A stretch of 64,000 nucleotides of DNA from Kordiimonas sp. SCSIO 12610 (GTDB taxonomy: Bacteria > Pseudomonadota > Alphaproteobacteria > Sphingomonadales > Kordiimonadaceae). Below the pieces are notes generated by a model, which worked only from the letters and a program-made list of their open reading frames with translations, was not told where the DNA came from and searched no databases. The translations under genes were made by a program, and so were the position numbers. Shown in pieces: positions 18,493 to 26,350 of the stretch; within the stretch, counting starts at the first letter, position 1, and each line of letters starts with the position of its first letter. The DNA lies in contig NZ_CP073747.1 in the NCBI RefSeq assembly GCF_024398015.1, positions 3,159,001-3,223,000 on the forward strand, given 5' to 3'.

Positions 18493-19194
18493 TTATACGA
18501 TGTTTTCAGGTGCCTCAGCCATTGGGGCACCTGCTTCATCGGTACCATCTTCTTCTAACAGTATTTTAAAGACACCAAACGCAATCAAAGCACCAAGAAG
18601 CTGCGCGATAATAAATAATGGCACGTCTTCACGCATAATACCTGAGAATGTATCGGTGAAAGACCGCGCAAATGTTACCGCAGGATTCGCAAAACTGGTC
18701 GATGCTGTGAACCAATATCCTGCGGTTATATATAACCCAACTGCATAAGGCACGACATCAGTGCGAAACTTTACGCACCCCAGTATTGTTGCAAGCAAAC
18801 CGAAAGTTGCCACAGCCTCGCTAACCCACTGCCCCATTCCCGTGCGTGCATTGGTAGATGCCTGAATAACCGAGATATCAAACATCAGATGCGCCAAAAA
18901 TACACCAGCAATAGCACCGAAAAACTGAACTGCCATATATGATGGAAATTCTTGTCGAGTTAATTCCCCTTTAAGGAAGAAAACAAGCGAAACAGCAGGG
19001 TTAAAATGCGCCCCCGATATCGGCCCGAATATTAGAATGAGCACTACGAGGATAGCACCAGTTGCAATCGTATTCCCCAAGAGGGCAATAGCAGAATTTC
19101 CGCCTGCCAAAGTTTCACCCATTATGCCTGAACCAACAACCGTGGCCAGCAACAACATGGTTCCGATAAATTCAGCCAATAACTGACGCTTCAT
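18493..19194 (-). CDS. aqpS: Aquaglyceroporin-type channel, AqpS-like (arsenite exit)
   Basis: A 233-residue MIP-family channel with six membrane helices and the two pore motifs SGAHFNPAVSL and SFANPAVTFARS. It is the third gene after arsC and arsR. In Sinorhizobium meliloti an ars-linked AqpS lets arsenite, made by ArsC from arsenate, leave the cell down its gradient in place of an ArsB or Acr3 pump. The same layout without a pump suggests that role here. GAGGAAGAG precedes the ATG, and the gene follows arsR by 23 bases. Confidence 0.88.
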   Translation of the reverse strand: MKRQLLAEFIGTMLLLATVVGSGIMGETLAGGNSAIALLGNTIATGAILVVLILIFGPISGAHFNPAVSLVFFLKGELTRQEFPSYMAVQFFGAIAGVFLAHLMFDISVIQASTNARTGMGQWVSEAVATFGLLATILGCVKFRTDVVPYAVGLYITAGYWFTASTSFANPAVTFARSFTDTFSGIMREDVPLFIIAQLLGALIAFGVFKILLEEDGTDEAGAPMAEAPENIV

Positions 19195-19217
19195 TGCTCT
19201 TCCTCTTCAAGGCTCAT

Positions 19218-19547
19218 CTAGATACAAATGACTTCGTCCAAAAATGGTGCACAATCTGCGGGATTGCCCCCACAACAATCTTCCATCAAAAAGCCCAACA
19301 GGTCCCTCATCGCGTCAAGGTTAGCAAAATAACGTATGGATCTACCTTCCCGTTTACTGGTCACTAATCCAGCATTTGAAAGAATAGACAAGTTTGATGA
19401 GACCGTATTCTGAACCTTATCAAGAGTTTCTGATATTTTCCCCGCAGGCATTCCAGAATGGCCGGATCGCACCAACAACTTAAAAATATCCAATCGGCTT
19501 TCCTGCGATAAAGCAGTGAGCATTTTTAGTGTATCTCTTTTATCCAT
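19218..19547 (-). CDS. arsR: ArsR/SmtB-family arsenic repressor
   Basis: A 109-residue winged-helix repressor (ALSQESRLDIFKLLV, NTVSSNLSILSNAGLV, SKREGRSIRYF). There is no CVC motif in the recognition helix. Instead the C-terminus has C91, C92 and C99 in EDCCGGNPADCAPF, plus C108. A Cys95-Cys96-Cys102 triad in this place binds arsenite in the Acidithiobacillus ferrooxidans ArsR, so the sensor is of that type. No Shine-Dalgarno sequence precedes the ATG, which lies inside a palindromic operator candidate. The gene may be read from the arsC transcript or as a leaderless message. Confidence 0.93.
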   Translation of the reverse strand: MDKRDTLKMLTALSQESRLDIFKLLVRSGHSGMPAGKISETLDKVQNTVSSNLSILSNAGLVTSKREGRSIRYFANLDAMRDLLGFLMEDCCGGNPADCAPFLDEVICI

Positions 19548-19569
19548 ATATCGAGATTATTCGATATAT
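19546..19569. promoter_or_regulatory. ArsR-type operator candidate
   Basis: A perfect nine-base inverted repeat, ATATATCGA (19546-19554) and TCGATATAT (19561-19569), with six bases between. It lies between arsC and arsR and its inner edge covers the first bases of the arsR start codon (19545-19547). The symmetry and position fit an ArsR-family binding site. Binding has not been shown. Confidence 0.65.
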
Positions 19570-19599
19570 TAATTAATATCAATTCAAAATGAGACTCAT

Positions 19600-20133
19600 T
19601 TACCGATCATGCATCTGGCTTTGGTCTGCAATCGTGGTGATCCGTTGTTGCAATTCTTCTTGAGAGAGAGTGCCAAACGGTATTTCTACGAGCGCCTTGG
19701 AGAAAGCTTCAACTGCCTCATAAATAGTCTCGGTTTTAGCCATGATTTCATCATCGCTGCCCGTTTGCGTAGCAGGGTCTGCAAAGCCACAGTGTGCTCT
19801 TATTGGCGAACCGGGCCAATACGGACATGTCTCCCCTACCGCATTGTCACAAACAGTTACAACAATATCCATTTTCGGCACATCATCGCCCGCAAACTCA
19901 TCCCAGCTTTTTGATCTATAGAGCGCAGTATCATACCCTTTCTGATCCAGTAAGCGCTTCACATGTGTATTGATCATGCCAGAAGGTTTACTGCCTGCGC
20001 TAAATGCTTTTATTTTTCCTGCACCAAATTTATTGAGCGTTGCCTCCCCCATAACTGAGCGCGCTGAATTACCCGTACATAAGACCAGAACATTAATAAT
20101 GGGATTATTATCGTTAGTGATCGCATTAGACAT
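19600..20133 (-). CDS. arsC: Arsenate reductase, thioredoxin-type (LMW phosphatase fold)
   Basis: A 177-residue enzyme that reduces arsenate to arsenite. It has the phosphatase-like anion loop LCTGNSARS (C19 to R25) near the N-terminus and the resolving cysteine pair in VTVCDNAVGETCPYWPG (C95, C103), as in ArsC enzymes of the alphaproteobacterial thioredoxin/glutathione-coupled group. AAGGAG precedes the ATG by 11 bases. It is the first gene of arsC-arsR-aqpS, with the operator candidate after it, so it may have its own promoter in the 131-base gap shared with the DedA-type gene. Confidence 0.93.
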   Translation of the reverse strand: MSNAITNDNNPIINVLVLCTGNSARSVMGEATLNKFGAGKIKAFSAGSKPSGMINTHVKRLLDQKGYDTALYRSKSWDEFAGDDVPKMDIVVTVCDNAVGETCPYWPGSPIRAHCGFADPATQTGSDDEIMAKTETIYEAVEAFSKALVEIPFGTLSQEELQQRITTIADQSQMHDR

Positions 20134-20264
20134 TTTGATTTGTACTCCTTGTTCAAATCAGGCCACACATTTACTCACATTTGTGTTTGTGACCTTTCAT
20201 TGTCTTTTTAAACCTCTATATATGCCTCTATATGCAAAACATGACAGTTTAGTTTCAGTACTGT

Positions 20265-20981
20265 ATGAAGTGTATGGAAAGAGTAAATTACGACCATGAT
20301 GGGGATTGGCATATTTCTGTAGATTCAACAATTAACTGGTTATTGTCACTCGCCCATGATCCATGGAGCCTAGCAATAGCGCTTGCCATAGCAACACTGG
20401 TATCAGAAGATGCTGCCTTGATCACAGGGAGCCTCCTTGTCGGTAACGAAATGACCAGCCCCGGGCTTGCAATTTTTGCACTCGCTTTTGGTATTGCTGC
20501 TGGTGATGTTGGATTATATGGATTGGGGGCTCTCGCCAAAAAAAGCCGTTTTCTGAGGCGGCGATTGCCAGTTAGGAAAACTCGCTCGCTCAAACGTTGG
20601 TTAGAAAAGCGGCAAACCGCTGTATTATTTTCTTCGCGGTTTTTACCAGGGACGAGGCTACCTACCTACTTAACATTTGGATTCTTCGGGCTTTCCCTCA
20701 CACGGTTTACCATTGTAATGACTATCGCTGCTACAGTTTGGGTTAGTGCGATGGTCTTGTTTGTTAGTCAAATTCAACAGCTTTTATCTGAATTTGGCAG
20801 CACAGCTGGAATAATCGGCGGTATTGTCTTTGCCTTTGCTTTCGTCGTTGTAATACCGTTTTTAATACGGAAATCCGACCGCACTGAAGAACTACCCCTG
20901 TCTGAAAATATCCAAAACCCGTCCTCAGACGTTAACAATGCTGCTACCGCAACAGTTACAGGTACCAATAATGCAGAATGA
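20265..20981 (+). CDS. DedA-family (SNARE-associated/VTT domain) membrane protein
   Basis: A 238-residue integral membrane protein with the DedA/VTT pattern. An acidic re-entrant segment (ATLVSEDAALITGSLLV) is followed by GDVGLYGLG and the basic FSSRFLPGTRLPTYLTFGF, then two C-terminal helices and a polar tail. DedA proteins act in membrane homeostasis and lipid-carrier movement. The start is uncertain because no ribosome site is clear before the ATG at 20265 or 20274. Its last codons overlap the ATP-grasp gene by 11 bases, so the two are probably translationally coupled. Confidence 0.85.
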   Translation: MKCMERVNYDHDGDWHISVDSTINWLLSLAHDPWSLAIALAIATLVSEDAALITGSLLVGNEMTSPGLAIFALAFGIAAGDVGLYGLGALAKKSRFLRRRLPVRKTRSLKRWLEKRQTAVLFSSRFLPGTRLPTYLTFGFFGLSLTRFTIVMTIAATVWVSAMVLFVSQIQQLLSEFGSTAGIIGGIVFAFAFVVVIPFLIRKSDRTEELPLSENIQNPSSDVNNAATATVTGTNNAE

Positions 20982-22104
20982 TATTTGGGCAATGCCGCGA
21001 AGCAATGAACAGCACGCTGGTATGCCAATTCTTGATGAAACTGCGCATGATGTTTCATGGTTTGAATTTGCACCCATGAAACTCTTTTACACACCTGTTG
21101 CATTATATTGTGCTTGGTTATCCATGCGCCACATGGGCATTACTTTACCTACCAATTCAAATCCGGGCCTACCCTATTCCGGGCTTGTTGGTGAAAGTAA
21201 AAACGCGGTTCTTAACCAGGTTACTGGTGTCAGCAGGGATTGGATATCCCCGTATATTTTGTGCCTGAGATGGTCTGGAAATGGAGGCGCAGATAAGACA
21301 TTAAAAGAGGCTTTACACAGCATGAAAGAACACTCGCTGGCGTTTCCTTTGGTTGCAAAGCCAGATCTTGGAATGCGCGGCGCTGGTGTTCAGGTCGTCA
21401 AAAGTGAGGAAGACCTTCTGCGCTATATCAAAGCCTTTCCGCAAGGTGCCAATTTCATGCTTCAAGCCTTGATAAATGAAGAGGGTGAAGCGGGCATATA
21501 CTATGTCCGACATCCTGATCAGGAAAAAGGGGAAATTATCAGCCTAACCCTGAAGTATTTTCCGCGTGTATATGGTGACGGAAAAACAACCCTGAAGCAG
21601 CTGATCAAAGACGACCCAAGAGCAGGTAAACTGGCGCATTTATATTTTGAACGCTTCCGCGGTCGTCTTAATGAGGTTATAGCTGAAGGCGATTCTGTTC
21701 GTCTCGCGTTTGCAGGAAATCATTCAGCCGGCACCATTTTTCGAAACGGTGAAAACGACATTACAAACGCAATGCGTGACACCTTTGATGAAATTGCCAA
21801 ATCTATGGGCGAGTTTTACGTAGGGCGTTTTGACATAAGGTTTGGTGACTTTAATGCGCTAAAACAAGGATATGGCTTTCGTATTATTGAAGTAAACGGT
21901 GCGGGCGGCGAACCAACACATATATGGGACTCCAGAACAACAATTCGGAGTGCATATTCAACCCTGTTTTCTCAGTATAAGCACCTTTATGCTATTGGCG
22001 CGAAAAACCGAGCACGCGGATTTAAACCAAATACCCCAAAAGAACTGATCAATGCGTGGTGGCATGAGAAGCAACTCACCACCCATTACCCAAATACACA
22101 CTAG
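20971..22104 (+). CDS. ATP-grasp-fold ligase-like protein
   Basis: A 377-residue cytoplasmic protein. The middle and C-terminal parts read as an ATP-grasp enzyme, with the nucleotide-binding FPLVAKPDLGMRGAGVQVV, then VYGDGKTTLKQLI, and the metal-binding end RFDIRFGDF...RIIEVNGAGGEP (E-x-N). The first 110 residues (KLFYTPVALYCAWLSMRHMG) are not recognised. The family includes D-Ala-D-Ala ligase-like carboxylate-amine ligases, but the substrates here are unknown. The ATG at 20971 overlaps the end of the DedA-type gene, and the earlier ATG at 20938 lacks a ribosome site. Confidence 0.8.
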   Translation: MQNDIWAMPRSNEQHAGMPILDETAHDVSWFEFAPMKLFYTPVALYCAWLSMRHMGITLPTNSNPGLPYSGLVGESKNAVLNQVTGVSRDWISPYILCLRWSGNGGADKTLKEALHSMKEHSLAFPLVAKPDLGMRGAGVQVVKSEEDLLRYIKAFPQGANFMLQALINEEGEAGIYYVRHPDQEKGEIISLTLKYFPRVYGDGKTTLKQLIKDDPRAGKLAHLYFERFRGRLNEVIAEGDSVRLAFAGNHSAGTIFRNGENDITNAMRDTFDEIAKSMGEFYVGRFDIRFGDFNALKQGYGFRIIEVNGAGGEPTHIWDSRTTIRSAYSTLFSQYKHLYAIGAKNRARGFKPNTPKELINAWWHEKQLTTHYPNTH

Positions 22105-22187
22105 GACACCTGTCCCAGCAGGATGAATATATTTGAGTTTCGTTTTTCCAATGAAATACATATAATACAGCCACAAGGGGACATATA

Positions 22188-22634
22188 ATGGATTTCATAA
22201 AAAAACATATTGAATGGGCACCGGTTATTTTTATGGTGATCATTCTATCAGGAAGCTTACCATTTAAATTCACGGGGCATCCGCAACCAACGCACATATT
22301 TAACACTGTTGGAGAATGGTTAGGACTTGAATTGTTCAAAACCTACGGCGCTATTTTCATTGGGGTTGTTGAACTTGTCGCAAGTATCTTGCTTCTAATT
22401 CCCAAAACACGGGTTTACGGCGCAGTTGTTGCCCTTGGAACAATGGCTGGGGCCATTTTCTTCCATCTCTTCACTCCGCTTGGAGTAACGGTAGTGTGGA
22501 TGGAAAACGGCGTTCCACAAGAAGATGGCGTTTTGTTCTATACTGCTGTTTTGGTATTTATCTGCGCGATATGGCTCATATTACGACGTCGCCATGAATT
22601 ACCAATCATTGGACAAACGACCTCGGTCCAATAA
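22188..22634 (+). CDS. DoxX-like small membrane protein
   Basis: A 148-residue protein with four hydrophobic helices and the DoxX-type arrangement (SGSLPFKFTGHP, FIGVVELVASILLLIPKTR, GAIFFHLFTPLG). AAGGGG lies before the ATG. DoxX proteins are linked to thiol and redox stress or quinone-dependent enzymes in some bacteria; no such partner is seen here. It may be cotranscribed with the ATP-grasp gene, 83 bases upstream. Confidence 0.75.
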   Translation: MDFIKKHIEWAPVIFMVIILSGSLPFKFTGHPQPTHIFNTVGEWLGLELFKTYGAIFIGVVELVASILLLIPKTRVYGAVVALGTMAGAIFFHLFTPLGVTVVWMENGVPQEDGVLFYTAVLVFICAIWLILRRRHELPIIGQTTSVQ

Positions 22635-22650
22635 ACAAATGTTTGATACA

Positions 22651-23622
22651 TTATGCCGCTAATGGCTTTTGCGCGGCATAATGTTTCTTGGCAATTTGTA
22701 GATACCTGGGTGCCAGGGTTTTCTCAACATCTGCCATTGTCATAAGTTTCACAAATGACTTATTATTGGATAGAGACATCATATCCTGTACCTGCCCAAT
22801 GGGCAGGCCAGCCATCAAGGCCAAAGAGCTTTCCAGAAATGGCAAACAATCACTCTCTGCCATCTCCAGAACCAAAGTATGGGTTAAATTACGCTGGCTA
22901 CGAATATCAGCCACACACGCATGAACCTGTGCGGGGCTTGCACCTTTGACCCTTGCCAATAAATTCTGAAATTCAGAACTAGGCTGATCGGTTTCTACAG
23001 GTGTAATTTCAACACCATACTGAACATAAAAGTTCCGCTTACACTTTTTAGAAACTTTATCTGAAATTAATGACACTATGTCCTTGGTCAGGTCGGTTCG
23101 CAAACCCATATGATCCATTACGTTAACGCTAGTTCCAAATCGTTCAACCACAGTTGAATAAATTGTATTAGAAAAGCGGAGCTTGGTATTATCCATCAAG
23201 CTGGAAACACTCAATTCACCCCCAACATCCACGATAGTTTTTTGACTAAGCTCACCCAAATCATTTCTGCATGCAATATGAGCGCGCACGGGATCTTCCA
23301 GCGTGCTGATTAGTTCAGACAATCCTTCATCGTCAAAATGGCTTGTCTCTCTCAGGAATGGTCCAGCAACACCAGCAACATCCAAAACGATCCGTTCAAC
23401 AATATCCTCAGGAACAGAAGTGCAAGAGCCAAGCTCATGGGCCAGCACTTCCCTGACAGCCGTATTTGAGTCCTTGGAGAGAATACGTGCCACATTTTCC
23501 ACGGCAATCCGCTCGTGTTCTTTGGTTGTGTTACCAAGAAACAGTCCAACCTTTTTGGCCAAGAGAATCTTCTCCAGTTTTATGATGTCTGCATCACCGA
23601 AACCTCTTGGAACATATCCCAT
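22651..23622 (-). CDS. DUF2336 domain protein
   Basis: A 323-residue, alpha-helical protein of the alphaproteobacterial DUF2336 family. Tandem helix pairs of the HEAT-like kind are visible, for example RIAVENVARILSKDSNTAVREVLAHE (23 bases per helix pair not measured) and PVRAHIACRNDLGELSQKTI. The open frame extends to 23682. The ATG at 23622 has GGAG nine bases upstream and is the likeliest start. There is no membrane segment. Function is unknown. A long inverted repeat lies upstream at 23715-23747. Confidence 0.8.
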   Translation of the reverse strand: MGYVPRGFGDADIIKLEKILLAKKVGLFLGNTTKEHERIAVENVARILSKDSNTAVREVLAHELGSCTSVPEDIVERIVLDVAGVAGPFLRETSHFDDEGLSELISTLEDPVRAHIACRNDLGELSQKTIVDVGGELSVSSLMDNTKLRFSNTIYSTVVERFGTSVNVMDHMGLRTDLTKDIVSLISDKVSKKCKRNFYVQYGVEITPVETDQPSSEFQNLLARVKGASPAQVHACVADIRSQRNLTHTLVLEMAESDCLPFLESSLALMAGLPIGQVQDMMSLSNNKSFVKLMTMADVEKTLAPRYLQIAKKHYAAQKPLAA

Positions 23623-23714
23623 TGCCAAACACTCCATACGGAACCCAAATACGGTCAAATTAACTAACTTGGTTACACGCATCCAGTGTATTGCACTCTC
23701 AAGAAACTACAATC

Positions 23715-23747
23715 TATGGGTAAAATATCATTAAAGTTTTACCCATA
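23715..23747. repeat. Perfect 11-base inverted repeat between the ABC and DUF2336 genes
   Basis: TATGGGTAAAA (23715-23725) pairs with TTTTACCCATA (23737-23747) around an 11-base AT-rich loop. It lies 22 bases after the last ABC permease stop (minus strand) and about 95 bases before the DUF2336 start. No T-tract follows in the minus direction apart from the T run inside the stem. It could be the terminator of the exporter operon or an operator for the DUF2336 gene. Confidence 0.55.
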
Positions 23748-23768
23748 ATGTGTCATTTTGAGACTTAA

Positions 23769-26303
23769 CTATTCGTACCTTAACGCTTTGATCGGGTTGG
23801 ATTGAGCAACACGGAAGGCACGGCTTGCGACCGTTGTCCAGGCAATTGTCAAAGCCGCCAAGCCTGCGATAAGAGCAAATGCAACAATAAAACTATCATC
23901 CAATCTGTACTTAAAGGTCTCGAGCCAACCTGACATCATATACCAGGCAAGTGGCCAAGCGATGATATTTGCAATCAATACAGGCCTTGAAAACTGCCAA
24001 ACCAATAGCCGGATAATATCAAGTGTCGTAGCACCAAGAACCTTCCTAATACCAATTTCCTTGGTTCTACGCTCTGCGGTAAACGCGGCGAGCCCGTATA
24101 AACCAAGGCAAGCAATCAAGACAGCAAGCACAGAGAATGCAGCAAATAATTGCGCTTGCCCCTCTTCAGTTTGGTATTGTGCAGCCATCATCACATCGAG
24201 ATATTCATGATATAAAGGCTCTAAAGGAAACATTGTGCGCCAAATCGTTTCCATTTCAGATATCAGCTGTTTGGTGTCTGTCCCGCTATAGGTAATTGTT
24301 GCATTACGGGCCCAAGAATCGCGAACCCAATATACGCTTGGGCGAACACCAAACTTTAATGATCTGAAATATAGATCAGGAACAACACCAACAATCTTAA
24401 GGTCATGCAATCCCGCCTGAAAGATATTTGATCTCAGTGTTTCACCAATTGCCTCATCCGCGCTCGCAAAGCCTAGGCTTTTAACGGCTGATTGGTTGAT
24501 AACGACGCTTGCATTAGCAATCTCGTCGCCCCTCTCATCAAGTTCAATAATTTCTTCGGAACCATAATTTTTATCAAAAACACGCCCTGATACAGGTTTA
24601 ATATCGTAGGCTTCAAAAAACCCGTATCCAACAGAGTGATAATTTAACACTGTTTGCAATGACGTTTCGTCACCCGAGTTTAAGCGAGTGAAACCAGTGT
24701 TATTATTACGATCCTGACTTGGGACTTCAGATGATATCACCACGCTCTCTACGCCCTGAACTTTTTCTAATTCCTGACGAAGTGCGTTCGCTTGTTCAAC
24801 AATCGAGGAACGGCCAAGCCCGCGAACAATCAACTTATTCTCGGAATCATAGCCCGTATCAAATGACTTCGCATAATAGGTTTGGGCATAAATAACGCCT
24901 GTACAAACGATCAGGCCAATCGAAATCGAGAACTGCAAAACAACCAATATCGACCTAAAATTATTAGATCCGCTATTATCTGACGACTGATTGGATTTAA
25001 GGGTTTTCGCGGGCATAAAGCGTGACAGATAAGTCGCTGGATACATCCCAGAGATTACCCCCACCAGAACTGTTGCGGTTGACAGAGCCAGCATCAATGG
25101 CAAATCGTCCAATAAATCGATATCCAAATTTTTACCGATAACTTCATTATAACTCGGGAGCGCAAGTTCAACGCCGACAAAAGCAAGCAAGAGGGCCATC
25201 ATTGTGATTGCGACAGCCTCACCCAAAAACTGAACGGCCACTTGTAATCTCGACGCACCCATTGTTTTCCTGAGCGCCACCTCACGCGCGCGGTGCGCCG
25301 CCCTGGCTGTTGCCAGATTCATGAAGTTAATACTAGCGATCACTAAAATCAAAAGAGCAATCGCAGAGAATGTATAGACCGTTTTGATATCACCCATAAC
25401 TGTCATATCGCCACTATTCCCGGCGTCATCCCTCGCATAGAGATGCAGATCAGGAACGGCCATGATTTTCGGCTGAACGACATCGGTAACCTTAGCGGCG
25501 TCCCCTTCAATTTGACCGTTCGCGGTAGCATCGGCGAACATTTGAATTAGAGGACTGTCTGTGTCTAACCATGTCCAAATCCGTTCTTGCAAACTGTTGG
25601 CCGTTGCGCCGTCTTTAAGCTTGAAATAGGTATATGTGTTTACACTGGTCCAGGTTTTGAGGAGGTTTGGTGCAAAATCAAACATATCCTCATCCATCAG
25701 AACAATCATATCACCGCTCAAATGACTGTTTAAGGGGATATCCTTGATCACACCCGTAACAGCAACCTCAAGCTTCTGATTTTGCAAGCAACAGAAAGTC
25801 AAAGTTTCACCGACAACATCAGTTCGCCCGAAGTATTTAAGTGCGCTTTCTTCCGAGATGACCAAGTCCAATGGTCGGTTAAATGATGTCTCACCGCTTC
25901 CCTCCACAAAGGGGAGTTTAAATATCTGGAAGAATGCTGGATCAGAAAATAATAAGCTCTCGGTAAAGGCTTCACCATTCTGAATAACTGTTGTGTCATT
26001 AGCTAACAAACGCACAGAGACCTCAACCTGATCTGGTGCATAGTTACTTATTGCCTCGGCCCAAAAACCGGGCGCTCTTACGGTTTTAAATTCTGGCTGG
26101 CCACGTGGAACGAATGCGGAATGTAACCTTACGATACGGTCCGACTCTGAAAGCCAATGATCATATGATAGCTCATCGCGCACAAACAAAATAATCAAGA
26201 TGCAACTCATCAATCCGATCGAAAGCCCAAACACGTTGATTAGGGAAAACAGTCGATTTTTTAGTATATGCCGCCAAGCTGTTAGAATGTAATTTTGAAA
26301 CAT
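23769..26303 (-). CDS. ABC exporter permease, FtsX/MacB type (second permease)
   Basis: An 844-residue membrane protein built as two MacB_PCD-FtsX units. TM1 (about 20-42) is followed by a periplasmic domain, three helices around 320-440, a further TM and periplasmic domain, and three C-terminal helices. The conserved cytoplasmic coupling segments RAREVALRKTMGASR and RTKEIGIRKVLGATT are both present, and the protein ends SNPIKALRYE. GAGG lies eight bases before the ATG. It is a paralogue of the gene just upstream (26351-28810), with the same design, and probably pairs with it. MacB-like exporters move peptides, lipids or antibiotics out of the periplasm. The substrate is unknown. Confidence 0.9.
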   Translation of the reverse strand: MFQNYILTAWRHILKNRLFSLINVFGLSIGLMSCILIILFVRDELSYDHWLSESDRIVRLHSAFVPRGQPEFKTVRAPGFWAEAISNYAPDQVEVSVRLLANDTTVIQNGEAFTESLLFSDPAFFQIFKLPFVEGSGETSFNRPLDLVISEESALKYFGRTDVVGETLTFCCLQNQKLEVAVTGVIKDIPLNSHLSGDMIVLMDEDMFDFAPNLLKTWTSVNTYTYFKLKDGATANSLQERIWTWLDTDSPLIQMFADATANGQIEGDAAKVTDVVQPKIMAVPDLHLYARDDAGNSGDMTVMGDIKTVYTFSAIALLILVIASINFMNLATARAAHRAREVALRKTMGASRLQVAVQFLGEAVAITMMALLLAFVGVELALPSYNEVIGKNLDIDLLDDLPLMLALSTATVLVGVISGMYPATYLSRFMPAKTLKSNQSSDNSGSNNFRSILVVLQFSISIGLIVCTGVIYAQTYYAKSFDTGYDSENKLIVRGLGRSSIVEQANALRQELEKVQGVESVVISSEVPSQDRNNNTGFTRLNSGDETSLQTVLNYHSVGYGFFEAYDIKPVSGRVFDKNYGSEEIIELDERGDEIANASVVINQSAVKSLGFASADEAIGETLRSNIFQAGLHDLKIVGVVPDLYFRSLKFGVRPSVYWVRDSWARNATITYSGTDTKQLISEMETIWRTMFPLEPLYHEYLDVMMAAQYQTEEGQAQLFAAFSVLAVLIACLGLYGLAAFTAERRTKEIGIRKVLGATTLDIIRLLVWQFSRPVLIANIIAWPLAWYMMSGWLETFKYRLDDSFIVAFALIAGLAALTIAWTTVASRAFRVAQSNPIKALRYE

Positions 26304-26350
26304 TTTTATTTCCTCGCTTTATTATCTTTTTTTATCAATGAGGCTTAGCG

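Noticed and set aside
18507-18533. CAGGTGCC/GGCACCTG inverted repeat near the end of the aquaporin gene
   Set aside because: It lies in coding sequence, has no T-tract in either direction, and follows from repeated Ala-Pro-type codons.
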